From positions 1 to 35,060 of the forward strand of contig CALDUL010000031.1 of NCBI GenBank assembly GCA_937923575.1: DNA of 35,060 bases. Direction: 5' to 3'. The number at the start of each line of letters is the position of its first letter. The first letter of the stretch is position 1. The stretch comes from an uncultured Algimonas sp. Lineage in GTDB: Bacteria; Pseudomonadota; Alphaproteobacteria; Caulobacterales; Maricaulaceae. The position numbers and the translations under genes were made by a program. The notes under the pieces are model-generated. The model searched no databases. It was not told the DNA's origin and saw only the letters and a list, made by a program, of their open reading frames with translations. Shown here piece after piece: positions 1 through 8,554 of the stretch.

Positions 1-601
1 CAATGGGATTTTCGGCATCCTTTCATTACTGAGCTATTTCACGGTGATGGTGTTCACGGACTATGCGGCGTGGGACCGGCTGTGCGGAAAGAGGACGGCT
101 GTATTTCCAACGCTGGGCCGCGCTGCGATGATGACTGTGCCGGTCGCCTGTCTGATCACGGTGCTGTTCGTAACAAGCTATATCGGCTCGATTTTCTTCA
201 TCGTGCCCGGCGTCATCATCTCGATCGGCTGGGCGGTCATCGGCCCGTCTTTCCTGCACGAAGCCGAGACGTCCATTTTCGGAGCGTTCGGCCGATCATG
301 GAGATTGGGACGCGGCTATCGCGGCTGGGTCTGGCTGTCGCAGATCATCATGAATGTCGTCGTGTTCCTATTTATGGGTCTGCTGATCGGCGTGATCAGT
401 GTGCTGGAAACGACTGGGCTGGGAGGTTCACGGTCAGTCTCGGTTTCAAGCGTCTCCGCCATGACCGAGCTGCTATTGGCGCTGACCCTGATCTATTTGC
501 TCGCCGCGCTTTATGCGAGCTACACGACCGCGCTCTACGCGCATCTGCGCAATCTGCATCAGGACGATCCGAAAGAGATGATCGCCGACGTGTTCGATTA
601 G
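1..601 (+). CDS. Polytopic membrane protein, C-terminal part (GPDPase_memb/YciC-like)
   Basis: The reading frame is open from the window edge (codons in frame from base 2), so the true start lies upstream; about 199 residues are visible. The visible part holds about four hydrophobic segments. The central one is a proline-broken segment (IFFIVPGVIISIGWAVIGP) followed by an acidic/aromatic stretch and GAFGRSWRLGRG. The pattern 'PG-x-I-x-W-x-x-x-x-P ... E ... GAF-x-RSW-x-L-x-RG' is typical of membrane proteins related to the glycerophosphodiester phosphodiesterase membrane domain and YciC-like families. No catalytic residues are visible, so a specific role cannot be given. The stop codon overlaps the convergent sufE stop by four bases. 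Family placement is from memory of the motif pattern and is moderate. Confidence 0.6.
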   Translation, partial: NGIFGILSLLSYFTVMVFTDYAAWDRLCGKRTAVFPTLGRAAMMTVPVACLITVLFVTSYIGSIFFIVPGVIISIGWAVIGPSFLHEAETSIFGAFGRSWRLGRGYRGWVWLSQIIMNVVVFLFMGLLIGVISVLETTGLGGSRSVSVSSVSAMTELLLALTLIYLLAALYASYTTALYAHLRNLHQDDPKEMIADVFD

Positions 602-1038
602 CGGGCCGGCTCCGCCCCCGCCTCGCGCTTGATCCGGGCGACCATGGACCGCAGGCCATTCGCCCGCTGGCTCGACAAATGCTCGGACAATCCCAGCTCC
701 CCGAACAACGCGTCGGTGTCGAGAGCGCGGATGGTGGCGTCCGGCTTTGCAGAGAAGACCTGCGTCGCAATGGCGACCAGCCCCGACACGATATGCGCGT
801 CCGACGCGCCGCGAAACCGCAGCAAGCCATCGTCGCCGCGCGCACTGGTAAGCCAGACCTGGCTGGCGCAACCCTGCACCTTGTTGGGCTCGATCCGGTC
901 TTCATCGGGGAGCGGGTCCATCGCCTTGCCCAGATCGATGACGTGCATATAGCGCTCCTCCCAACCGTCGAGAAAGGCGAAGTCCTCGATCAGTTCGGCC
1001 ACATCGTCGGGCCATTGGATTTGCTGCGTGTCGCTCAT
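598..1038 (-). CDS. sufE: SufE-family cysteine desulfurase sulfur acceptor
   Basis: The protein has 146 residues, close to the usual SufE length of about 140. SufE accepts persulfide sulfur from the cysteine desulfurase SufS and passes it to the Fe-S scaffold in the cytoplasm. The family signature VQGCASQVW is present with the acceptor cysteine at residue 57. It is preceded by the usual acidic helix (LIEDFAFLDGWEERY) and 'LPDEDRIEPNKV', and followed by the 'DAHIVSGLVAI' segment. A longer in-frame start exists at 1107, but the ATG at 1038 gives the normal family N-terminus, so I chose it. The rest of the suf operon is not in the window, so this is a stand-alone sufE, as often seen in alphaproteobacteria. 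It ends tail to tail with the upstream membrane protein. Confidence 0.93.
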   Translation of the reverse strand: MSDTQQIQWPDDVAELIEDFAFLDGWEERYMHVIDLGKAMDPLPDEDRIEPNKVQGCASQVWLTSARGDDGLLRFRGASDAHIVSGLVAIATQVFSAKPDATIRALDTDALFGELGLSEHLSSQRANGLRSMVARIKREAGAEPAR

Positions 1039-1267
1039 GGGCTTGCAGATGGAGGGCAGGGTACCGCTTCGCAAGCATTCAAGAGCCGCAAAAGCCCAAC
1101 AGTACACCCGTTAACCTTTTGGGGAAGGGATTGCCGCGCGCACGCGCCAGACGCGAAAGGCATGGGCATGCGCGCAAAAATCACGCTTTGTTGGTCGGCC
1201 GGACCCTATGTGGTCGATGGGTCTTCACCGATGCGTATGCCCGGCAAACGTGGTTAACAGGGTTGAT

Positions 1268-2890
1268 ATGGAAAGACTTTCACTCTCCCGCTTGCTCGGA
1301 CCCCTGCTGATCTGGCTGGGCGTCATCGGTGCGGGCGTGCTCGCGGGCGCAATGCGGGGCGTCGACTTGGGCGCGCTCGGCATGGTCGGCGTGATCCTTT
1401 CCATTCCCGCGCTGCTCTCCCTGCTGCTGACCGGCGCATTGCATAAGCGTTGGGCGCAGGCCGTCCTGCTGCTGATCTGGACGGGCTTCTCTGTCTTTGC
1501 CTGTCTTGTCGGTGGGCTGTTTCCGCTCGGGCTGACGTTTCTGAGCGTGCCGGCCATCGGCATGATGTTCTACCGCGGCCGCGTGGTCGAAGCGCTGGTG
1601 CTGGCCGTCATCGGCTTCGTCGCGACGTGGTTCGCACTGGGACAAGTCGATGTGCCGAAAGTCTTGCAGGACCCCGCCATGACGCTGTTCCAATGGCTCG
1701 GCTTGCTCGCCACGCTGGCGCTGGTCGTCGCTGGCATGATCGCGGGCAGTGAGCGCCGCCGCACCTCCGTGTTGTCAGACGCCGCACCCGCAACGGGCAC
1801 GCGCTGGCGCGACGGCGTTTCGGGCGGACTGTTCGAATTTGGCCGCGACGGCGCGCTGCTCGGCGCCAATCCCGAGGGCCGCGCGCAGTTCGGTCTCGAC
1901 GGCGTGCGCGGTAATGTGGGTCTCGACACGCTGTCAGACCATGAGGCCGCGCGTATCCGCCTGGCGGAGACCGCCGACCTCGCCCGTCGCCGCGGCGAAC
2001 CGGTCGATGCGCGTCTCTCCCTGCCGCCCGAAGGCCCGGGGGACAGCTATGGCCGCTGGATAGACGCGCGCGTCACGCCGCTCAGCTCGGGCGGGATGCT
2101 TCTCCACACGGTCGACAGAACAGATGAGGAAGCACGGCTCGAAGCGCTGCGCCGCTCGGAAACTGTCGCCACGCGCGACGCGCAGGACAAGACACTGTTC
2201 TTCGCGGGCGTGTCCCACGAGCTGCGTACGCCGCTCAACGCCATCATCGGTTTTTCCGACATGATGCAGTCGCGCCTGTTTGGCCCGCTGCCCGGAAAAT
2301 ACGCCGAATATGCGGAGCTGATCCACGAGAGTGGACAATATATGCAGGACCTGATCGGCGATGTGCTGGACCTATCCAAGGTCGAAGCGGGACGCTACAC
2401 GCTCAACCCGTCCGGGTTCGATGCGTCCGATGTCGTGCGCAGCTCGGTGAAGATGATCCGGCCGAGCTCTGACGCAGCCGAAGTCGCCGTCGATGTCGAT
2501 CTGCCGGGAGACGACGCATTGCTGATCCAGGCCGACCGCAAGGCCGTGCGCCAGATCCTGCTCAACCTGCTGTCCAATGCCGTGAAGTTCTCGCCCAAGG
2601 GATCACGTGTAAGCGTGCGGGCGCGGATGGATGACGGTGCGCTGCATATGAGCGTGGCCGACACCGGTGCGGGGATGAGCGCGACCGAGCTCGCGCGCGT
2701 GGGCGAGCCTTGGGTACAGGCCGCGTCCTCACAGATGACAGATGCGCGCGGCTCCGGGCTGGGTCTGTCGCTGGTGCGCTCGCTGGCCGAGCTGCACGGC
2801 GGACGGCTGGAGCTCGACAGCGCGTTGGGTCGCGGGACGACGGCGACTGTCGTCATCCCGGACCTGGATCGGGACGAGCGCCCGAGCTGA
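1268..2890 (+). CDS. DivJ-like membrane sensor histidine kinase
   Basis: This is a 540-residue hybrid-free sensor kinase. About six hydrophobic segments occupy residues 8-165. A PAS-like region follows (about 180-290, starting GGLFEFGRDGALLGANPEG). The HisKA dimerisation helix carries the phospho-acceptor His317 in SHELRTPLNAIIGFSDMM. The HATPase domain has its N box around NLLSNAVKF (433-441), G1 box DTGAGM (465-470) and G2 box GSGLGLS (495-501). The post-HisKA sequence (FGPLPGKYAEYAELIHESG, DVLDLSKVEAGRY) closely resembles Caulobacter DivJ/PleC kinases, and the six-segment membrane anchor favours DivJ. The GTG at 1208 would add 20 unlikely residues; the ATG at 1268 follows AGGG. No response regulator is adjacent, which fits DivJ/PleC kinases acting on distant DivK. 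Orthology to DivJ is inference. Confidence 0.82.
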   Translation: MERLSLSRLLGPLLIWLGVIGAGVLAGAMRGVDLGALGMVGVILSIPALLSLLLTGALHKRWAQAVLLLIWTGFSVFACLVGGLFPLGLTFLSVPAIGMMFYRGRVVEALVLAVIGFVATWFALGQVDVPKVLQDPAMTLFQWLGLLATLALVVAGMIAGSERRRTSVLSDAAPATGTRWRDGVSGGLFEFGRDGALLGANPEGRAQFGLDGVRGNVGLDTLSDHEAARIRLAETADLARRRGEPVDARLSLPPEGPGDSYGRWIDARVTPLSSGGMLLHTVDRTDEEARLEALRRSETVATRDAQDKTLFFAGVSHELRTPLNAIIGFSDMMQSRLFGPLPGKYAEYAELIHESGQYMQDLIGDVLDLSKVEAGRYTLNPSGFDASDVVRSSVKMIRPSSDAAEVAVDVDLPGDDALLIQADRKAVRQILLNLLSNAVKFSPKGSRVSVRARMDDGALHMSVADTGAGMSATELARVGEPWVQAASSQMTDARGSGLGLSLVRSLAELHGGRLELDSALGRGTTATVVIPDLDRDERPS

Positions 2891-2913
2891 CCTTAGCTGA
2901 TTTGAAAGGGCGC

Positions 2914-5568
2914 TTAGGCCCCGCGCATGGATGACTTGGAGGTCACCAATCCGATGATCGCCAGCAGGAAGGCGAGGATCAGCAGCAATGCGGCAGGCGG
3001 CAGCACATAGGGACCGACCTTGACGCCCGGCACGTCCGGGGTGCGGATGCCGGAGCGCTCGGCCAGATTGCGGCGCGTGCGCGATGTGGCGACCTCAGCG
3101 TCGCGCAGCTTGCTGCGCAAGGTCGTGCCGAAACCCGCAATCTTGCGCTTCAGCTCACCGCCGCGCATTTCCCAATCGCCCTGACTGATAGCGAAGCGCG
3201 ACTTCGGAGCATGTCGCTTCTCGCTCAGATCGATCGTTCCGCGCAGCTTGGGCAGCGCAGTCGCCGGGGCGGCCTTGGCGACGTACGCGTCCACCGCAGC
3301 GGGCGTGGCGTCTGGCCGTTTTATTTTCGGCAGCGTGACCTCGGGCAGCTTTATCGTCGGCAAGCTCCGGCCGGGTGCGGTATTTTCCGCGACTTTCACG
3401 ACAGGCTTGGAGGCAGGTGTGGTGGATGGCACGCCCGGATTCTGCATGGCGAATGCCTCGTTCTGGGCCTGGCTCGCATAGCCAGCACCCCAGTTCTCCA
3501 CCGTTTCGGGCGTGCGCGTGGTCAGCGCGTGCCAACGATCAGAGACGGTCTCCCGCACGCCGGACAGATCAACGGACGGCAGCGACGGCAGGTCGAAGTC
3601 CGGCAGAGCGGGCAGCTCCAACCCGGCAAAGCGAGTCCATGGGGCAGGCTGCTCGACCTCTGGAACAGCGATGCCGGGGGCCGGGATAGCGGCTTGGGCC
3701 ATCACGACCGAACGGTCGTTCCAGCGCGTGACGCCGCCGCTCATGCCGTTCCAATGGGCGTCACTGGCGAGGGGCTCGATCGCGCCGGCAAAGCTGCGGC
3801 CGGGCGTGTTGGTGATGACGCCCAGCAGCTGGCCGGGCTCTCCCGGATAGACAGCCGCCACCCCGCCCGCACCGACTTCGCCAGAGGCGCGCAAGCGGCG
3901 CGCGGCGAGACGCACGGCTTCCTCAGCATCCAGCGAGGCGAAGCGTTCGATCGAGGCCAGACGGTTCTCACCACCGGTCTTCTGTCCGCGCCAAGCCGTC
4001 TGCAGTCCGCGTGGGGCGAGGGCTTTGACGCTGGCGTCCAGCTGTCCGAAGGGCTCGATAGACAGGATATGCGCGTCGGTGTCGGGCGCGGTGCCGCGGG
4101 TGAACTGCGCCTGCGTCCAGCCGCGGCCATGCGCGCGGGCCAACTTGGCCGTGATGCGCAGGGCGGCACGGTAATCGCGTGTGCCCGTCGGCAGGACGAC
4201 GGCCGTGTTTGCGCCGTCGTCACTAGCAAAGACCGATCCGCTGGCGGCCAGCCGCGACAGGTCCGTCGCGGGCGAAGCGTTGCCGCTGTCCAGCACCAGC
4301 TTCGAGCCTGCCCCGATAACAATGAAGGGCTCGGATGCGTTGCAGGCGTCCGAATCCGACGCAGCCTTGGTGCTCAGCGTCAGGCGATTGTTCGCACCGA
4401 CCAGCATTCCAGGACGAATGTCATAGGCGACGGTCTTGCGGCGGTTGTCCATGCGCGCTTCGCCCAGGGACACGCCGTTCAGCACGGCCTTCATCCGCGC
4501 GCCAGGCGCGGTCTGCCTGTCGCGCGTCAGGCGCAGGATCAGCTGACCGGAGGTGGCGGCGGGGTCCGCGACGTCAAAGCCATATTCTCGCATGGCGCCC
4601 GTCGTGACCGACAGGCTATCCAGCGCTTGTGTGCCGGCGACGCGGGTGCGCTTGTAATCCAGCGGGGCCTGCACGCGAACTTCGCCCGGCGACGTCGAGG
4701 ACCGGCGCGAGCGCGGCAGATAGTGCTGGGCGAAGGCTTGCACGCTTTGCAGCACTTCGGCGTCGGTATCGCCGGTCAGGAACAGCCGCGTCGGATAATC
4801 GCGCGACAGCTCTATCGCTGCGCCTTTGCCCGACAGGATGCTCTCATCGGAGGTGTAGCGGTAGAGCTCCGCGCGCGGCAGCATGATCAGGGAGAAGTCG
4901 GAATTTGTCGTCGTCGCGAAGTCCGGGATGGACGACATGCGCAGCCCGATCGCTTGCGCGCCAAGCGCCTGCAGTGTGGTGGCATTCGCGCCGCTCGCGA
5001 CCAGTCCGACGGTGTCGGGTGCAAAGGCAGACGCCGACAAACGGCTCTCGACTTCGCGCATCTGCAGGCTGCGGGACTTGGCACGCGCCCGCAGATCCAG
5101 ACGGCTCTCATCCAGGTTCAGCGTGTAGCCGCCGCTGGTCGCATCACAGGGCACGGCGTGGGTAAAGCGCAGCGAATTGCCAAGAGCGCGCGCGCGGGTG
5201 GTGTCGAGCGAGACGGTCGCGTCAAACCCCTGTCCGCGCGTCGTCAGCCGCACAGGCGCGCCGTTGTTGAACTGCACCATAAGCGGCAGGGACGGATCGA
5301 CGCCCGGCAGCGGATCGGCAGAGATCGTCAGCGATAGATCCTTGATGATGTCGGCCTGGGACAGATCGAACCGCATCTCAGCCACCGGCGTGCGGCGGTC
5401 CAGCGTGGCAACGGCGCGCTCTCCCGTGGCGGCGTCCAGCGCCGCGCTATAGCGGGCCTCCGCGCGCTCCGGCGTGCGCAGCGGCGCAGCCTCGGCCAGC
5501 GCCGGCATGGCGAGTGGCAGCAGGACGGCGGAGCTGATAAGCAGGCTCTGAAGACCGGACTTGGACAT
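2914..5568 (-). CDS. BcsB-like exported envelope protein, C-terminally membrane anchored
   Basis: This 884-residue protein has an N-terminal signal peptide (hydrophobic LLISSAVLLPLAMPALA, likely cleaved after ALA) and one C-terminal membrane helix (PPAALLLILAFLLAIIGLV) with a short cytoplasmic tail. That is the topology of BcsB, the periplasmic partner of cellulose synthase. The periplasmic part starts with a jelly-roll-like stretch (FDLSQADIIKDLSLTISADPLP...LPLMVQFNNG) and later has the BcsB-like 'DSDACNASEPFIVI...SKLVLDSG' segment. About residues 615-790 form a Pro/Val-rich, low-complexity linker. No bcsA or other polysaccharide gene lies nearby and the gene stands alone. An ATG at 5583 is also in frame. 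I prefer 5568 because GAGG lies nine bases upstream. The BcsB assignment is by overall pattern only, and the ligand is unknown. Confidence 0.62.
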   Translation of the reverse strand: MSKSGLQSLLISSAVLLPLAMPALAEAAPLRTPERAEARYSAALDAATGERAVATLDRRTPVAEMRFDLSQADIIKDLSLTISADPLPGVDPSLPLMVQFNNGAPVRLTTRGQGFDATVSLDTTRARALGNSLRFTHAVPCDATSGGYTLNLDESRLDLRARAKSRSLQMREVESRLSASAFAPDTVGLVASGANATTLQALGAQAIGLRMSSIPDFATTTNSDFSLIMLPRAELYRYTSDESILSGKGAAIELSRDYPTRLFLTGDTDAEVLQSVQAFAQHYLPRSRRSSTSPGEVRVQAPLDYKRTRVAGTQALDSLSVTTGAMREYGFDVADPAATSGQLILRLTRDRQTAPGARMKAVLNGVSLGEARMDNRRKTVAYDIRPGMLVGANNRLTLSTKAASDSDACNASEPFIVIGAGSKLVLDSGNASPATDLSRLAASGSVFASDDGANTAVVLPTGTRDYRAALRITAKLARAHGRGWTQAQFTRGTAPDTDAHILSIEPFGQLDASVKALAPRGLQTAWRGQKTGGENRLASIERFASLDAEEAVRLAARRLRASGEVGAGGVAAVYPGEPGQLLGVITNTPGRSFAGAIEPLASDAHWNGMSGGVTRWNDRSVVMAQAAIPAPGIAVPEVEQPAPWTRFAGLELPALPDFDLPSLPSVDLSGVRETVSDRWHALTTRTPETVENWGAGYASQAQNEAFAMQNPGVPSTTPASKPVVKVAENTAPGRSLPTIKLPEVTLPKIKRPDATPAAVDAYVAKAAPATALPKLRGTIDLSEKRHAPKSRFAISQGDWEMRGGELKRKIAGFGTTLRSKLRDAEVATSRTRRNLAERSGIRTPDVPGVKVGPYVLPPAALLLILAFLLAIIGLVTSKSSMRGA

Positions 5569-5676
5569 GGTGGACAACCTCATCGAAAATACGAGATCAA
5601 CGAAGCAAGCCGCGTGCCAAAAGACGCGCGTCAGGGGAGGCGTTAAGACTTTTCTCCCGAATCAGGGGAGCAAGGC

Positions 5677-6099
5677 TTGAGGCTGAAAACTGGCATATGG
5701 GTCGATGCGCTGATCCGGCGCGCGCAAGCGGGCGGGGCGTTTGCGTGTGTTGTGGTGCGCGGCGACCGCGATGCGGGTAGCGTTCTCGTGACCGTGCGAG
5801 GCCGCGACGGGCTGATGCTCTACACGCCGGAACGCAATTTTGAGGGCGAGCGCGTCTGGCGCGCGGAAAGCCTGGAGGAGGATGCGCTCAGCAAACGGAT
5901 CGAGCAGCGGCTGAACTTCGACCCGGACCTCATGGTGGTGGAGATCGACGACGCGCAAGGTCGTCACTTTATCGAGGAGCCTGTGGAGGCTCTCCCGATC
6001 AAGGCTAAACCGGCGTCTGCGCCCGGCTCTCCGGCAACACCTCAGGCGGACTCGGAGGCCGCCGCAGCTGCAGCACGAGCCTTATTCCGAGGCCGATGA
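5677..6099 (+). CDS. DUF1491 family protein
   Basis: A 140-residue cytoplasmic protein that starts MRLKTGIWVDALIRRAQAGG and continues with 'VVVRGDRDAGSVLVTVRGRDG..LYTPERNFEGERVW', which is the characteristic DUF1491 layout found almost only in alphaproteobacteria. The start is a TTG preceded by GGGGAG at a good ribosome-binding distance. The function of the family is not known. After about residue 112 the sequence turns into an Ala/Pro-rich tail that lies antisense to the end of the MATE gene, with 95 bases shared. The divergent neighbour is the BcsB-like gene. Confidence 0.85.
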   Translation: MRLKTGIWVDALIRRAQAGGAFACVVVRGDRDAGSVLVTVRGRDGLMLYTPERNFEGERVWRAESLEEDALSKRIEQRLNFDPDLMVVEIDDAQGRHFIEEPVEALPIKAKPASAPGSPATPQADSEAAAAAARALFRGR

Positions 6100-7444
6100 A
6101 CGCCGCCAGCAATCCGGCTGCCAGCCCCCACCACACGCCGACCGCGCCCAGCGGGGTGTGAAACGCCAGATACCAGCACAGCGGAAAACCGATCAGCCAA
6201 TAGCTCACCCCGGTGATATAGACCGGAACATCCACATCCTTCAGCCCGCGCAGCAGCTGATTGGCCGCGACTTGGGCGGCGTCGATCACCATGAACCACG
6301 CCGCGACGGGCAGGAAGAGCAGCACGAGCGCGCGCACGGCTGCGTCGTCGGGATCGGGCTCGAAGCCGAAGTAAAGATCGCCGATGAGCTCGCCCTGAAA
6401 CGCGGTGAACAATGCCAGCGCCGCCATCAGCCCGACCGAGATAAACATGGTCGCCCCGGCCGCCCGCCAGCGCGCGCCCATATCGCCCGCACCCTCGGCC
6501 AGCCCGACCCGCACAGCGCCGCCCATGGCAAAGCCCCATGGCACCATGAAAGCCATGGCGATGACGTTCAGCCCGACTTGGTAGGCCGCTTGCTCCGCCA
6601 CGCCGATCAGCCCGATGACCAGCAGGGCGGCGTTGAACAACATGCCCTCGAACAGAGTGGTCGCGCTGATCGGAATGGACAGGCGCACGACTTCGCGAAA
6701 ACGCTCGCGATCGAATGTCAGAACATTGCGGAAGACGTCGAACTCGCGCGCGCGTTTGTGGCGCCCAATCAGGATGACGAACAGTCCAAAGGACACGGCA
6801 TAGGCGATGCTCGAGGCGATGCCCGCGCCGATCAGGCCCAATTCCGGAAAGCCAAACATGCCGAAGATCAGCAGGAAGTTCAGCGCGATGTTCAGCACGA
6901 CGGTGATGCTGACCAGCACCATCGGCCAAAGCGTCTCATCCAGCGCGGCGAGGAAGTTGCGCAGCGCCTGGATTGCCAGGGCGAAGGGGAGTCCGGGCGC
7001 GACGGCCCAGGCATATTGCCCCGCCATGCGTGCAACCTCCGCGTCCTGTCCGAAAAAGAGCAGCAAGGGTTCCGTCAGGGCGAGCAGCGCGACCAGCGGT
7101 ATGCAGATCATGCCGACCGCCCAGAGTGCCATGCGCACGCTGCGTCGCACATCGAGATAGGCGTTCTCGTCCCGGCCCAGCGCCTGGCTCGCCAGCGGCG
7201 TGACGGCATTGACCGGCCCGGCCGCGACCATCCAGCCGAGGAAGATCAACAGCGCGCCCAGCGCACCCGCGGCGACGGCCTCTGTGCTGACCCGGCCCAG
7301 CATCATCGTGTCCGCGACATAGACGGCGTACTGGATGACCTGTGTCGCGCTCATCGGCAGGCCCAGCGCGAGCAGGGCGCGGGTTTCCCCGGCCCAGCTC
7401 TGCGGCATCTGCTTTGGTGCCTTGATGTCGGTTCTGCCCGTCAT
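6005..7444 (-). CDS. MATE family multidrug/cation antiporter
   Basis: A 479-residue inner-membrane protein with about twelve hydrophobic segments in two related halves, which is the normal size for NorM-type MATE exporters. These use a proton or sodium gradient to export cationic drugs or metabolites. Family hallmarks include the first-helix segment LALGLPMSATQVIQYAV, 'VADTMMLGRVSTEAVAAGALG', 'TPLASQALGRDE' and the second-half equivalents 'RLSIPISATTLFEGMLFNAA' and 'VAANQLLRGLKDVDVPVYI'. The ATG at 7444 (MTGRTDIKAP) is the likely start; the open frame extends to 7501 but adds an unlikely leader. No regulator is attached, so the substrate is unknown. The 3' end overlaps DUF1491 antisense by 95 bases, and the 5' end diverges from pstS. 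Confidence 0.93.
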   Translation of the reverse strand: MTGRTDIKAPKQMPQSWAGETRALLALGLPMSATQVIQYAVYVADTMMLGRVSTEAVAAGALGALLIFLGWMVAAGPVNAVTPLASQALGRDENAYLDVRRSVRMALWAVGMICIPLVALLALTEPLLLFFGQDAEVARMAGQYAWAVAPGLPFALAIQALRNFLAALDETLWPMVLVSITVVLNIALNFLLIFGMFGFPELGLIGAGIASSIAYAVSFGLFVILIGRHKRAREFDVFRNVLTFDRERFREVVRLSIPISATTLFEGMLFNAALLVIGLIGVAEQAAYQVGLNVIAMAFMVPWGFAMGGAVRVGLAEGAGDMGARWRAAGATMFISVGLMAALALFTAFQGELIGDLYFGFEPDPDDAAVRALVLLFLPVAAWFMVIDAAQVAANQLLRGLKDVDVPVYITGVSYWLIGFPLCWYLAFHTPLGAVGVWWGLAAGLLAAFIGLGIRLVLQLRRPPSPPEVLPESRAQTPV

Positions 7445-7531
7445 GACGCGCGCACATGCGCCCACAGGCACGGTGTGTAAAGCGGCGCGGCATGTTGCCA
7501 TGCGCGGGGCGCGTGTGGGAAAGCGAAAGCC

Positions 7532-8554
7532 GTGCTCCGCGCTCTCGCATATGCCGCGACCTTCGCTCTCCTGGCGAGCTGTTCAGATGCGCAGGACGAT
7601 ACCTTGCGCCTCGTCGGCTCCTCTACCGTATTCCCCTTTGCGGCGCGTACGGCAGAGCGCCATAGCGAGCTCACGGACGTGCGGATCGTGGTCGAGCAGA
7701 CCGGCTCCGGCGGCGGGCACAAGCTGCTCTGCGCTGGACCGGCCACGACATTTGGTGGACCCGACGCGACGACCAGTTCGCGGCGGCAGGACGCGGTCGA
7801 AGCCCAAGCCTGCCGCGACAACGGCCTCGGCGAGGTCCTGGAGCTAGAACTGGGTTATGACGGCATTGTGCTCGCGCATGCGCGCGAGGGGCAGAGCGGC
7901 GCGGCGATGACGGCGCTGACCCGGACGCAGATCTACCGCGCACTGGCGGCGGAGTTGCCCGACGCGCAGTGCCGTTACAGACGCAACCCCCACCGGCTCT
8001 GGTCCGATGTGGATGCCGCGCTGCCCGCGCGCCCCATCGTCGTGCACGGCCCGCCGCCGACATCCGGCACGCGCGATGCCTTCGTGCGATTGGTCATGGA
8101 CGTGGGCGCGCGCGCACAACCCTGCGGAGAAGAACTGGCCGCTGCTGATCCCGAAGCGTTCATGACCCGCGCCCGCACTGTGCGCGAGGACGGTGCCTGG
8201 GTCGATGCGGGTGAGAATGACAACACGCTGGTCAGGACGCTGCTGGGCGCGCCGGACAGTCTCGGCGTGATCGGATTTTCCACGGTCGAGCGAAACCGCG
8301 CGCAGCTGATGGGCCTGCGTATCGACGGGATTTCGCCCGACCGCGCCGCGATCCTGGCGGGCGACTATCCCGTCACGCGCACGCTCTATGGCTATTTCCG
8401 CGAAGACCGCCTGCGCGCACGCCCGGCGCTGGCGGGACTTGCGCGGGAAATGGTGTCGGACAGACCGAGCGAGGACTTGATCTCCCTGCCCGCTGAGCGA
8501 CGTCGCGAGATGCGCGCACGGCTGGAGCAAGCGGTCGGCGAGGGCGCGCCGTGA
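7532..8554 (+). CDS. pstS: PstS-like phosphate-binding lipoprotein
   Basis: The substrate-binding protein of the high-affinity phosphate ABC transporter, 340 residues. A lipoprotein signal ends in LLASC with Cys17 as the lipid-attached residue. Phosphate-binding motifs are visible: LVGSSTVFPFA near the N-terminus, EQTGSGGG, and TSGTRDAFVRLV in the second lobe. The start is a GTG, with no ATG giving a comparable signal peptide. It is the first gene of a pstSCAB operon and overlaps pstC by four bases (GTGA). The lipobox suggests membrane anchoring instead of a free periplasmic form. The 87 bases between this gene and the divergent MATE gene contain no recognisable Pho box on either strand. Confidence 0.88.
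   Translation: MLRALAYAATFALLASCSDAQDDTLRLVGSSTVFPFAARTAERHSELTDVRIVVEQTGSGGGHKLLCAGPATTFGGPDATTSSRRQDAVEAQACRDNGLGEVLELELGYDGIVLAHAREGQSGAAMTALTRTQIYRALAAELPDAQCRYRRNPHRLWSDVDAALPARPIVVHGPPPTSGTRDAFVRLVMDVGARAQPCGEELAAADPEAFMTRARTVREDGAWVDAGENDNTLVRTLLGAPDSLGVIGFSTVERNRAQLMGLRIDGISPDRAAILAGDYPVTRTLYGYFREDRLRARPALAGLAREMVSDRPSEDLISLPAERRREMRARLEQAVGEGAP

Noticed and set aside
1105-1275. TTAA-containing sequences near sufE and the histidine kinase as CtrA sites
   Set aside because: No TTAA pair has the seven-base spacing of the full CtrA site; only half sites are seen.
3211-5337. A 708-codon open frame on the plus strand
   Set aside because: It lies antisense inside the BcsB-like gene, has Arg/Gln/Gly-rich non-protein-like composition and no motifs. 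High GC makes long antisense frames common here.
5631-5670. Repeated TCAGGGGAG before the DUF1491 start
   Set aside because: The second copy contains the ribosome-binding site. Two 9-base copies alone are weak evidence for a regulatory repeat.
6158-7480. A 440-codon open frame on the plus strand
   Set aside because: It is antisense to the MATE gene and rich in His, Gln, Arg and Asp, as expected for the complement of hydrophobic membrane codons.
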